Below the pieces are notes generated by a model. It worked only from the letters and a program-made list of their open reading frames with translations, made no database searches and was not told the DNA's origin. DNA of 64,000 nt, from assembly GCA_028671895.1 (NCBI GenBank), contig CM053803.1, positions 44,514,786-44,578,785 on the forward strand, in the 5' to 3' direction. Positions 24,277 through 34,874 of this stretch are shown piece by piece; positions within the stretch are counted from its first letter, which is position 1; each line of letters opens with the position of its first letter. The stretch comes from Oenanthe sinensis (taxonomy: Eukaryota > Streptophyta > Magnoliopsida > Apiales > Apiaceae). The position numbers were made by a program, and so were the translations under genes.

Positions 24277-24694
24277 CTGTGTGTGTATATGGTATGGAAT
24301 TAATAACCAAATAAAACAAATTAGCCACATCAAAAAAATGTTGAAATTATATAAAACTACAAGAGATTTAATTTTGGTAAGCAGGGCTTCATTCCATTTG
24401 TCGGCAGCTTTATTTATCAAATAAAAATATTTTTATAAACATAAAAAACTGAGAAAAAACTATAAGCTATGGGTATTTTTAATTTCAAAATCAAATTCAA
24501 ATATGGAGAAATCAAAAAGACGTATATCTCTTTCACCTTATATCAAATAAAAATACTAATTAGTAAATAAAAAATTTATTCAACTTACACAAACAAGAAG
24601 AAATTTAAGAACAAGTTAAAGAGATTGTGTGAAAATGTAATTAAATATCAAATGAGAGAAAAATCGGGTAAGGGAGGTTGTGCTTGAGTGCTCC

Positions 24695-24702
24695 TATTTA
24701 TA
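24695..24702 (-). promoter_or_regulatory. TATA box for the copy A HD-ZIP-like gene
   Basis: On the minus strand this reads TATAAATA inside CTCCTATAAATAGG. About 105 nt further downstream is a strong donor (GTAAGT, 24588-24583), so the leader exon would run from about 24668 to 24589. It is conserved in copy C at 59583-59590. A CACTA element starts only about 50 bp upstream. Confidence 0.55.
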
Positions 24703-24754
24703 GGAGATTTATAAGAGGGCGAGTTTGAATAGAGAGGGAATGGTTATCTCTAAA

Positions 24755-26323
24755 CACTACAAGAAAAACCGGCTAAATGTGACCGAATATTTTCGACCGA
24801 CTTAAATTCGACCGATTTTGGTCGAATTTGAGACCAATTTTAGTCAAACAATTCCCCGAATTAAATTCTACCAGATCCGGTCACTTTTAAGATCGGTCGA
24901 ATTTAGCCGATCGAATTTAATTAAATTCGACCGCTAATTTTTGTTGGTCGAATTTTTGTCATGCCAAAAAAAAGAGGGAAAATTCCCGCCCATTTTATCA
25001 AATTCTTGAAATATAAATGTGACTAAATTCGGTCGAATTTATAAAAGCGACCTACAACGGTCGAATTTAATTCTAGATAGAAAGGGAGGGAAAATTCCCG
25101 CCCATTTTATCAAATTGTTGAAACATAAATGTGACCGAATCCGGTCGAATTTATAATAGCGACCGAAAACAATCACATTTATAAATGTGACCAACAACAA
25201 TCACATTTATAAATGTGCCCGAATCTAGTCGAATTTAGCTAAATACGACCGAACACGGTCGAATTTAGTGCCAGGTCAGTGATCCACGTGAAAGGTATCC
25301 AATGGTCCAGATTTGACCAACTAAACACAAATCCAAATCTCACTTATATATATACATATACACACATTTTAAATCACTACTCTTCTTCTTCTTGTTCTTC
25401 TTCTTACTCATCATCTCATCTCTCTTTCCCCCAAAATACAAGTATTTGTATATCATATATTTATATAAACATACACAAATTACATATATATATAATCTCT
25501 TTATTACAAAATAATGGTACACACAAGAATAACACCAAGAAAATCAACTCGGGGAATAGTCATTCCGGTTATAAAGCCAAATCGGATAACGAAAGCAAAT
25601 CCGACATCAAAAGCAATTCCGGCGAATGAAGAAATTCCGGCGACCCAAAAAATTCCGGCAATCGAGAAAAATTTGACAAATGTTTGCCTCCAAGTAGATG
25701 AGAAAGTGATAGTAGTATTATGAAATCCCACCAAAATATTTGAGTTGAATTTTTATGACTCAAAGTATTTGTAACAAAAATATTATTGATAAATATGAAA
25801 TTATTTATGTTCTTCAATTGATTATATTACATAAATTATATGATATTAATGTTGATAATAACATAAACCTAATGAATATATTAATCAATGTAGCAAAATA
25901 ATATATATGGGGCATATATTACTGCAAATAAAAGTAGCAGAAAGCTGCTGCTGGGTTTTTAAATATGGCGCATTAAATTCGACCGGAGTCAGTCACATTT
26001 ATATATTCGACCGGAATCGGTCACATTTATAAATTCGACCGAATTTGGTAATTTTTATCAATTCGACCGAATTTAGGCGCCAAATTTTAAAAAATTCAAA
26101 ATTTGAAATTTCAAAATTTTGGTCGAATTTAATCGGTCGAATTTAACCGTTCGAATCTACCCGGTTGAATTTAGCTAAATTCGACCGATTTTACTAAAAG
26201 TGACTCCTCTAAAAGCGACTAGACAGTTTCGGTCGAATTTAGTTAAATTCGACCGAATCTAGTCTAATTTAGCTAAATACGACCGCACTACTCTAGTAGA
26301 ATTTAGCCATTTTTCTTGTAGTG
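24755..26323. mobile_element. Non-autonomous CACTA (En/Spm) element, 1,569 bp
   Basis: It starts CACTACAAGAAAAACCGGCT and ends in the inverted equivalent (TTTTTCTTGTAGTG). The 3-bp duplication AAA flanks it at 24752-24754 and 26324-26326. The empty site is in C at 59640-59642. Both ends are filled with subterminal copies of ATTCGACCGA / TCGGTCGAATTT in both orientations. A block with GGGAAAATTCCCGCCC is duplicated at about 24975 and 25090. The centre (25340-25900) lacks these repeats. Confidence 0.93.
25514..25723 (+). CDS. Short ORF in the CACTA core, possibly a first-exon remnant
   Basis: The 69-codon ORF starts MVHTRITPRKS and contains a threefold IPA repeat (IPANEEIPATQKIPAIEK). Upstream are a TATA-like run (25343-25360) and a CT-rich leader (25380-25430). 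This could be the first exon of the element's own transposase accessory gene or a captured host fragment. I recognise no domain. Confidence 0.3.
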   Translation: MVHTRITPRKSTRGIVIPVIKPNRITKANPTSKAIPANEEIPATQKIPAIEKNLTNVCLQVDEKVIVVL

Positions 26324-27165
26324 AAAGTAAGTGGATATGTTATCTCATATTTCAAATAAAGAGGATATTGTACAATATTATGCTTAAAGATAATATTTTT
26401 GTAAAAAGTAAGACATTGAATCTTAAATTGATTTGTAACGGTTGGGCGGAACATATAGCTTTGATCACAGTTAGCCCATGAGAATTTTGAGGCCCAATTA
26501 TATTGATAAGTGGGCTTCACACAAGTTCATATCTAATAGACCTACAAGGAGAATGAGGTCCACAAATTGTGAGAATGAGAGGAAGGTGGCGATGCCTTGA
26601 CATAAACTATATATACTCTAGAGATGTATTACAATGATTAACAACGTTTAGGTCAACCAAATGTTACCTATTGAGGTCTACATGTCTTGACCTGAAGAGA
26701 TGGAATTGAGATAGCTATATATCAATATTACAAGTTGCTATAGCATGCCAATCCAAATGGAAGAATGGAATGCCTTACCGGAGGTTCCTAGTGGTTGACA
26801 GGTTCATGTTGGCAAAAGAAAACCACAGCTGGTTCCAGGTCCACTAATAGGGTAGGAGGAGGTGTAGTTTGACAAGTACTCAACTCCTATAACTTTGGAG
26901 CATGTTTTATCACATCAGAGATTGTCCACAAATATGCTTCAATCCTACAAAAACAAGATAATTATCACTTATATATATCTAATATATATACAAATATATA
27001 ATTATCATTTCTTTTATGAAATAAGAGGTCTACGTGTGTTATATCAAATGTTTTAAACCTCAAATACAATTAGATAGTGTTTTGATAATAATCAAACACT
27101 CCAAAATGTGGTTGATTTAGATCATCTAAGAGCCCAAAACTTGGTAACTAGCTACATCAACTTGA
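26324..27165. other. Segment A block shared with B and C
   Basis: Colinear with C 59643-60545. The part from about 26760 also matches B from about 35640. On the minus strand a stretch ending in a CCG-GTAAGG donor (about 26775) and starting after a TAG acceptor (about 26945) is exon-like in all copies. The frames carry stops and I recognise no product. At 27166 homology stops abruptly. Confidence 0.5.
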
Positions 27166-28104
27166 CAGCTAAGTGGGAATACACATGGAAAGACTAGATA
27201 AAGTAAATAAAGCAAAGATGGATCTCAGTAACCAACCTACAGAACCCAAGCGTTGTCAATATTATACACAATATCCTCTAGCCCTTTGAATTAACTAATC
27301 TTGTGGTAACTTAAAATTGATAACGTTTGTGTATCATAAATACTATATTTTTATTCAGTTTTAAGTTTAGAGCTTTGTTGTGTTGACAACAGTTGTTCTA
27401 AATAAGAAAACTATTATGTGTAAAAATTAAAATAAAGATTGCATTGTATCTTATATATTGAGACAAATGTTCTTTTAGAAATATTTATTGTGCAAATTAA
27501 CAAATACAAGCATTTGAAAGAAAGAAACCACTGTCTAACTAAAAGAAACACAACAAAAAATATAATAAAAACCCTCGTATCCTTGTCATGTAGACAACAT
27601 TTTCTATTCATAAACTATTGTGTGTTAGAGTTGTAACAACACTTTAAAACAAAGCAAAGATTTATCTGTAGGAACTACAACAACCATTCCTTCAATAAGA
27701 AACTGTTGTGTGAAAGGCTCTCATGAGTTACATTTTTTTCTAAAAACACTTGTGATTCACCTATGCAACAATGATATTCATTTATAAAACTATTGTGTAA
27801 CTTTTGATAAAACAACTCTTGCTATTTAGAGAACCATTGTCTTAACCCTTGAACAACAACATATGTTAATTTTAGAATACTTGACTGACTTCATTTCACA
27901 CAAGTGTTTTTAAGCATAGCATTATTGTTTCTAGGTGTTATACAACGGTTTCTAGAACATGGAGCGTTGTCTTTCTATCTTTTGGATAACAGTTAGTGTA
28001 CCGTTGTCTGAGCTGCATATCAGCAGTGCCTCAATACTCAACGGGCAAACAGGGTGTCAGACAACCGGTAAAAGCCGTTGTCTATTTCAGTTTTCCTTGT
28101 AATG
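27166..28104. mobile_element. CACTA fragment, right end preserved
   Basis: The right end on the minus strand reads CATTACAAGGAAAACTG, a CACTA terminus with one C-to-T change, followed by repeated AACGG / CCGTTGT subterminal motifs (27600-28080). No matching left terminus is visible. Compared with C, about 1.26 kb of the unit (60546-61810) is absent at this place, so insertion was accompanied by a deletion. Confidence 0.65.
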
Positions 28105-28128
28105 CCAATTACTTAGAAAAGTAAGAAA

Positions 28129-28440
28129 TATACAATTATTTCTCGATCATCTTGTTAAATGACTTACCGAAATACGTGATACCCATGTCTCACCTTGTCA
28201 CTCTTCAATACGAGGATCTATCTCCCATGTACATTGATATGGATCTAGTATTCCATGAACGGAGACAGAACTTTGACATAGACCGTCATTTCATTCGCCA
28301 TAAGGTTTTCAAGGGGTTAGTTCAACTCACTTATCTCTCTACTAATTCCTAACTTGTACATGCCTTGAATAAAATACTACCCTCACTCCTATTTCTCCCA
28401 AACTCAATTCAAAGCTAGAAATGGTTTAGCCTCTATTATG
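28129..28440 (+). pseudogene. Copia RNase H 3' end remnant (copy A)
   Basis: The frame reads DMDLVFHERRQNFDIDRHFI and VQLTYLSTNS, matching the copia RNase H end pattern NPVFHERTKHIEIDCHFVR ... STxxQLAD. It has lost its catalytic residues and the RT part that remains in B and C. Stops follow after STNS. The same remnant occurs at 50190 and 61903. Confidence 0.7.
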
Positions 28441-28584
28441 GGTAACTAGAGGGGGCTTGTTGAGAATAACAACCATAAATGACTAAAATTTTAGATATGG
28501 GTATTTATTTATCAACTTGTTTAACCTAGACTTTCGAATTTTGTTAAGGGGTATTTATTTATCACTTTATTTATCATAGGTTTT

Positions 28585-29650
28585 TGATAAAATAATCTCA
28601 AATTCTCATCTTTTCATTCAATTTTAAAGGCATAAGCATCAATTCTTTTACAAGATCACAATTGTTTATAAAGGTAATACCTAATCAATAATAAAGGAAA
28701 CTAATATAATCATGCAACTCTCCATAATAATAATAAATGTAACTCTCTCATATTTTCCTATAATAATATAGGCTCTACTTTTACTATTGTTGGTTTGAGA
28801 CAGTCTCTTCCCCAAATCCATCATCATTGTGTTTTTTTGAAATCGACCCATAAACCCTTGTCGCCTTTTATATCCACCACCTCTCCTAAATTTCTCTTTT
28901 TTTTTCACATCCCCAAACTCTTGGAGGATTTTTGTTTCTTGCACCCACGCACTTTCGTACATCTCACACCTACAAACTCTAGTAGGATATTTTTTCCCCC
29001 ACACCTAATAACCTAGCTCTGATAACATAATAAAATAATCATTAATTCTCCTCTTTTCATGCAATTTTGAAGGCATAAGCATCAATTCTTTTACATAATC
29101 ACAATTGTTTATATAGTTAATACCTAATAAATAATAAAGGAAACTAATATAATCAAGGAACTCTCGATAATAATAAATGTATGTCTCTCATATTTTTCTA
29201 TAATAATATAATCTCTACTTTTACTATTGTTGGTTTGAGATAGTCTATTCCACAAATCCATCATCATTGTGTTTTTTTTGAAATCGACTCACAAACTCTT
29301 GTAGGCTCTTGTTATATCCACGACCTCTCGTGAATATCTCTTTTTTTCACATCCCCCAAACTCTTGTAGGCTTTTGTTATATCCACGACCTCTCGTTAAT
29401 ATCTCTTTTTTTCACATCCTCTAAACTCTTCGAGCATTTTTGTTTCTCACACCCATGAACTCTCGTAGATCTCACACTTACAAACTCTTGTAGGATATTT
29501 TTTTCCTCACACCTAATAACCTGGCTCTGATACCATGATAAAATAATCTCAAATTCTCATCTTTTCATGTAATTTCGAAAGCATAAGCCTCAATTCTTTT
29601 AGAAGATCACAATTTTTTATATAGTTAATACCTAATCAATAATAAAGGAG
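28585..29650 (-). mobile_element. TRIM-like tandem array (LTR-internal-LTR-internal-partial LTR)
   Basis: LTRs of about 218 bp start TGATAAAATAATC and end TTTGAGACA: 28585-28802, 29028-29242 and a truncated one from 29536. Between them lie internal stretches of 225-293 bp without coding capacity. Each begins after a minus-strand primer site (29016-29027; 29524-29535, TGGTATCAGAGC) and ends at a purine tract on the minus strand (28803-28814). Short LTRs, primer site, purine tract and no ORF define terminal-repeat retrotransposons in miniature. Sharing of LTRs shows tandem growth by recombination. Confidence 0.75.
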
Positions 29651-29663
29651 TTAAATAATATAA

Positions 29664-29775
29664 TCCTGGTAAGCCCGCTTGCTAACACCTTGAGGTTTTA
29701 GGAGTACTGGTAAATTAATATGGTATTAGAGCTCTGATTGTAGAAGGTCTCCAGTTCGAGCCCTTCCTACCCAAT
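29664..29775 (+). other. tRNA-like (SINE-type) sequence
   Basis: It contains TGGTATTAGAGC, then AGAAGGTCTCCAGTTCGAGC, resembling RNA polymerase III A and B boxes in tRNA order and spacing. It interrupts the third TRIM LTR. No clear A-rich tail or target duplication was found, and the first half could also be an LTR-element primer site. Confidence 0.3.
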
Positions 29776-30253
29776 AATATTATCATTTATTAAAAATATT
29801 GATGTTGTACTATTGTGGTCCCAATTGAAACCACCCAGTGATCAACTTAATATTGGAGAATAATTTAATTGCTGACTAAAAAGTATCGGTCTCCCATTTT
29901 GTGTAAAAGTGGTGAAAAATAAGAATACTAGATTCTTGTTAACCTTAACTAAGTGGTGTCACATGTTAAAGAAAATGATTTATTAATATTGAATGAATAT
30001 ATTTTAATTTTAATTTTATTTATGTTAAATTTATTTATACAATTCTTTTACAGTTTTATAAGTTTGCCGACCTTTAAATCCTTTTTAGCAAAAATCTAGA
30101 TGGCTGTAAAAATAATATATTTACTGATATATAACCGCTCCAAATATTAATTAAAGACATTTTAACAATTGTAAGTGTCAATGTTGCAATATTGGCATCA
30201 CATATAATTACCTAAAGGAAGGACGTTGTATAGCTAATACCTAATTAATTAAA
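29776..30253. other. AT-rich non-coding part of segment A
   Basis: No gene seen. From about 29920 it is similar to 62960-63330 in C and 50690-50980 in B. Confidence 0.6.
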
Positions 30254-30575
30254 GACTCTTTGAAGGCATATGCATCAATTCTTTTACAAGATCATAATTG
30301 TTTGTATAGCTAATACCAAATCAATAATAAAGGAAACTAATATAATCAAGGAACTCTCCATAATAATAATAAATGTAACTCTCCCATATTTTCCTATAAT
30401 AATATAATCTCTACTTTTACTGTTGTTGGTTTGAGACAGTCTATTCCACCGATCCATCATCATTGTATTTTTTTTTAAATCGACCCACAAACTGTTGTTG
30501 GCTCTTGTTATATCTAGGACCTCTCGTGAATATCTCTTTTTTTCACATCCCCCAAACTCTTGGAGGATGTTGTCG
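30254..30575 (-). repeat. TRIM fragment
   Basis: A further LTR plus part of the internal region of the TRIM family (30254-30441, then PPT-like GTCTATTCC), detached from the main array. Confidence 0.65.
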
Positions 30576-30587
30576 TGATACTACAAG

Positions 30588-31090
30588 TGTAATATCTCAT
30601 ATTTGTCTTTTAATAATTATCTCTCGATACAAATTTTTACTATTATTCTTCGTCTTTTTAGTATAATTCATAGGATTTTCCAAACACCACTCGCGTATCA
30701 TGGAAATTTGTAATAAATTTATCATAAGTCAAAATTCGTTGATTTTGTAATTTTCACAAAGATCTTTAATTTCCTTCTCTGAAATTATTAAAACTATTTA
30801 TTATATCCACTTTATTCAAAAATATTAATTAATTTGTTTCTTAAAACTGTTGATATCAAAAATAGAATATAGAAATGACTTTTTAGAAATTCTCACTTTT
30901 ACTTGTGGATCAATTATAGAATTTGATCAAATAGAATTATTTTAAGCACATTGGAGTAGATACCTTATTGAATGGGGATTTTCTTTGTCTTAACGAGGGA
31001 GGTAAACAAGCTCTCATCCAACAATCTAATCTAATTATAGAAGTTGTAAGGAAGGATGTAAACAAGCCGCCATCCAACCAACCATCGAAT
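30588..31090 (+). repeat. Degenerate gypsy LTR fragment (copy A)
   Basis: It starts TGTAATATCTC and shares diverged blocks (AAATTTGTAATAAATTTATC, then AAAGATC and CGTTCTC-like) with the gypsy LTR at 956-2375. It is colinear with 63409-63905 in C and 51113 onward in B, so it predates the segment duplication. Confidence 0.65.
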
Positions 31091-31096
31091 TATAGA

Positions 31097-31342
31097 TTAG
31101 GGTTTTTGAATATATGACTTGTAGAATGTAGTGTTCTGAATTATTCTACTACACTTAGTATGCTTGATTTTTTGGAAGCCGTGTTTGAGGAGTTGTGTTA
31201 CTTTTGTAACAGTTGCCTTGGTTATATCCATGAGTGGACATCTATCAATTAACACTTGAAATAACGCATTCAAGAGAGTTCCACGGGAGCCTTCTATGAG
31301 CAAAGAAGGTACATGATGAAATATTGTGAATCCTGATGGCAT
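31097..31342 (-). pseudogene. HD-ZIP class IV 3' exon (post-START C-terminus)
   Basis: The frame reads MPSGFTIF, SRGTLLNALFQVLIDRCP, TKVTQLLKHG and FQKIKHTKC, then TAA at 31097-31099. It fits the C-terminal signature of HD-ZIP IV factors (LPSGF, a linker, GSLLTVAFQILVDSxP, VxxVNxLI, QKIKAA). The equivalent in copy C starts at 63915 and runs out of the window, with the frame open there too. The exon lies on the 5' side of the small gene at 23117-23905, so it must belong to another tandem gene copy. No START exons are visible. The exon itself is open, but nothing upstream completes it. Confidence 0.65.
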
Positions 31343-31728
31343 GGCAGCCCATCAAAAAATAGTCTATGGCAGACCTGAAATTTAAAAATGTTTATTATAT
31401 TAAATATTAAGTAATATTTCATATAATAAAGAAAATGCTAATAAAAGTTTGTTAATATACATGATATTTAATAGTAAAAATATAATATAAATAAGTTTTA
31501 CGAAAAAATGTATATTACAAATAAATGAGATAAGTTATATTTTTTTATCATTAGACTCACGAAAGTTGGCACCTAGTTTATGGGATGCCAACTTTGGCAT
31601 CCCAAATTGGCATCTCGTGCCTCGTTATTTGGCATTCCAATAACTCCAATAAAGTGCTACAGGAGAGTTAGGTATACCTTTTTCCACCTGATTTTTGCAC
31701 CGGTCTTGCAATCCCTTATTCGAGTTCT
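31343..31728. other. AT-rich intergenic stretch
   Basis: No gene recognised. Inverted GGGATGCCAAC / GGCATCCC-like words occur at 31590-31640. It ends TCT, before a CACTA terminus. Confidence 0.5.
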
Positions 31729-32760
31729 CACTACAAGGTAACAGTTAAAACCGACCGCACAAAACCGACCGACAAAAAAGCGGGAGGTTAAAACCGACTG
31801 ACAAGTAATCGGCCAGTCATGTAGTTTGCAAAGAAAAAGAAACGACGTAGATCTGATGAGGTGGCAGATATTAAAACCGACTGGCGTTGGACAGTCAGTT
31901 TTAACTCTGACATGGGAACAATAAAATTGACTGTTATGATTCAGTCAGTTTTAAGGCGTACTGAAAATATTATAAAAATAATTTAAATTAAATCTTGTGT
32001 ACTGTTATCCATAAAACGACGCCTTTTTGTTTTAAAAGAAATAACCTACCGTCAGTCGATTTTAATATTTACTGTTTATATTACAAGCTAGTACTAAGCT
32101 TTTATTTTTTTACAAAAATAATGTTATATTTTTTTAAAAGAGAGTAAGGTTAGAGAAAAACACAAAGAAGAAGAACAACACAAAGAAGAAAATCAAAGGA
32201 GTTAGAATAGAAAGAATATATAATGTAAGATTTCCTCACTTTTAATTTTTATTTTATAGTATACTTATGTATATTATGTTCAAAATTCTATATAAATGCA
32301 TGTGTATTTATAATTATTATTTGATCTTTTAATGCTTTGTTAGCATTCTAAATTATTGTTTATAATATAAATTTATGTATATGGCAAACAATGATCAAAG
32401 TTGGATGCGTAAATGATTACAAAATGATAAAATTTCCCTAACTCCAGAATATAAATATGGTGTAGAATATTTTTTAGATTTTACAAGTAAAAATGGAATG
32501 AAGGGCATGTCCTTGCAAAAGTTGTAAAAATTTGAATTGTTTGCCAATTGATGAAATATGGTGAGGGTTATACGGTTTGGACTTCGCACGGTGAAGTTAT
32601 TCGAAGGAAAGAGAATCGACAATCACATTCTCATCATCATAGGGAAATATTGACACTCAGTTTTGAGTCTTTCCGTTATAGTGTCTCTAAAATATTTTAA
32701 ATTCTTCACATGATATGATATAAATGCTAAATATAGGAAAACAAATTTGGAGTTTTAAAT
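31729..32760 (+). mobile_element. Degenerate CACTA element, left end and ORF remnant
   Basis: It starts CACTACAAGGTAACAG, preceded by TCT, and has clustered TTAAAACCGAC subterminal repeats to about 31960. A transposase-associated domain remnant follows. No right terminus was found; the end given is arbitrary. Confidence 0.6.
32377..32640 (+). pseudogene. CACTA transposase-associated domain, broken
   Basis: The first Met starts MANNDQSWMRK, then LTPEYKYGVEYFLDF, then in shifted frames CPCKSC and YTVWTSHGEVI. This is the order of the N-terminal Cys-rich transposase-associated domain of plant En/Spm transposases (WM..R, Y..GV..F..F, CPCKKC, Y..W..HGE). Stops and two frameshifts disable it. Confidence 0.7.
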
Positions 32761-32789
32761 TGGCTAAGAAGAGTTTCAGAAAATATAGA

Positions 32790-32965
32790 TAACAATGATC
32801 CTAATCGTCTGAAACCCCGTTTAGCTACTCTTGTCGTGACTGGTTCCTGGTAGTCGAGACACGAATCATAGTCGTCCAAAACCACATATGGACATTCTTA
32901 TCGTCAGGACTTGAATCCTAGTCATCCAAAATCTTATTTGGACATTCTAGTCTTGGTTTGGCTCT
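32790..32965. repeat. CCTAGTCG-type repeat, copy 1
   Basis: A diverged direct copy of about 35005-35170, containing repeats such as GAATCCTAGTC and TAGTCGTCCAAAA. The solo LTR lies between the two copies. Confidence 0.65.
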
Positions 32966-33032
32966 TTATATAGATGAAGTTAGATTAAGCTTAGGAATGT
33001 TAGTGGGCAAGCCAGGGGATTTGGTGTCTTAA

Positions 33033-34231
33033 TGTTAGGAATTATGAGTGTTGATGATAACAAAGCTCTTTGAATTACAATATAGAATCCATGTTAAGTT
33101 TTACTAGTCAATGGATATAAGACTTATAAATATCTATTGACTAGGAAACCATTTATCATGTGAAAATTATTCATCAACTGATAAAATGGTGTGTAGTAGT
33201 TGATTCATGTTTCTATTTTATCAATTGATCGTAATATATCGACGGATACCATAATCTAGTCAACTGATATCTATTTGGCTTCAATTGATAGCTCTTCCAC
33301 TAATGAGAAGAATGACTGATAAATTGTAAATATTCTAAGTCAGAATTCTTTCAAATGAAGTGTTCAACAAATATTGGAATCTATGGATAAAGACACTTTT
33401 AGATAAAGGTCAACAAAGGCAAAATCAATGGATCCCCATCAACGGATGAAAGCAATCAATGAATAAGGAGTCGATGGATAAAATAATTATCCATTGATAC
33501 ATCAATTGATCAATGGATAACCTATCCATCGATGGATAAGCAAAGGAGGATCAAATGATAAGCTTTACAGCAATTATCAGTTGATCAAGGTTTCCCAAAC
33601 TAGTTAAAGACAAAAGGAATGGGATCTTTGCATAAACTAAATCAATGGAAGACAGTCATGTCAAGATTACAAAGAATTTCAAGGAAACACATTCTTCAAG
33701 GAAAAAATTAAGACAATTTTTTTTCAGAACAAGGCAAATGCCAAGGAAAGTGTGAAAAGAAGCTATAATCTATTTTAGTAAATGCATTGTAGTATATAAT
33801 TTCAATTTGTATTTTTATCTCTCAATAGAAATATAGATGTAGGTAGTGAAATATTATATATAGTTTAGTAGTTTATTGTAACAAGTAGAGTGAGAGAAAA
33901 CAAGAACAAGAAAAGCTTAGAAAAATTAAAAACAATTGGATTGCTTTTCCTTGTTCACATTTTCATACTTGTAAGCAGCTTCGTTATTTTTACCAAGGTT
34001 AATTGGAAGGAAAACATTCACTAGTGGAAAACCAATCCATTAGTAATTTTTAATTGCCCTGTTTTGTTTTCAATATATCAGTTTTCAATTCATAGTTTAA
34101 ATAGTTTCTTCACTATATATTTCCAAACACAAAATCTATCAAAGTACAAACTTGAATTCGCAAGAATTAGTCAAAATTCTTAAGTTTGTATTCAACCCCC
34201 CTCTACAAACTTGTACTAAGGGAAAATAATA
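33033..34231 (+). mobile_element. Solo LTR of a SIRE-like element (about 1.2 kb)
   Basis: It starts TGTTAGGAATTATGAGTG and ends CAACCCCCCTCTACAAACTT plus about 20 bp. The ends match the SIRE LTR read on its own strand (TGTTAGGAATC ... TTCAACCCCTCC). ATCAATTGAT-type motifs fill 33130-33600. Putative target duplications are CTTAA (33028-33032) and CCTAA (34232-34236), 4 of 5 matching. The terminal base pair is TA instead of CA. Confidence 0.75.
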
Positions 34232-34874
34232 CCTAATCGGTGCTCACAAGATTCCTATGCTTCACTATTAATCTTTTTAGGTGGTGGTGTCTTGGAGACT
34301 AATCTTTGTAATTGCCTTCTATTAAAACACATTAATTAGGCTAATTAATAGCTTTTATTCATTAATTATGAAATAATAAATGATTACGGCTTAGGGCCTT
34401 ATTCATTGGGCTTTATCCAACCAATTCAATGAGATAAACGTTATGGGCAATAACTAGTAATTGTACCTTAGTGTTGAGCCGAACTAGGTCTAATTAAAGT
34501 AGCATTAATTATATTTTAAGGTTAATTTCTACCCATATCATTCCTCCCCCCTCAATTTCTGGAAAGTGGGTCAGACTTACAAGTTGAGGTTCTTGAGTTT
34601 GTCATTGAAGTTAGACTTTATAGCTTCAATCATCTTACTAAATTCCATATTATACTTATTCTTCCCAAGTATTAATGTGCAACCATGCATTAAGACTTCC
34701 ATACATTCATGTAATTTTTCCTTAATTTCAAAAAAAATTCTTTATTTTTATAAAAATTTCTGTAATTTCTAGGATTTTTTCCTAATTCTTAAAAAATTTC
34801 CTTATTTTTGGGGAACTATCTACCTTTTATTATTATATTTTTATGATTTTTTGTGCTTTGTTCTTAATTTAGAC
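34232..34874. other. Intergenic, no gene seen
   Basis: AT-rich. A C-rich tract at 34542-34553 could be a polypurine tract of a minus-strand LTR element, but no LTR pair could be matched. A T-rich open stretch at 34566-34772 is not convincing as a gene. Confidence 0.4.

Noticed and set aside
29664..29775. A functional tRNA gene
   Set aside because: A and B box-like words are present, but no cloverleaf with matched acceptor stem could be drawn. A SINE or primer-site explanation is more likely.
34566..34772. Plus-strand open frame of 68 codons
   Set aside because: AT-rich, no homologue recognised, no splice or start context, and inside repeat-rich DNA.
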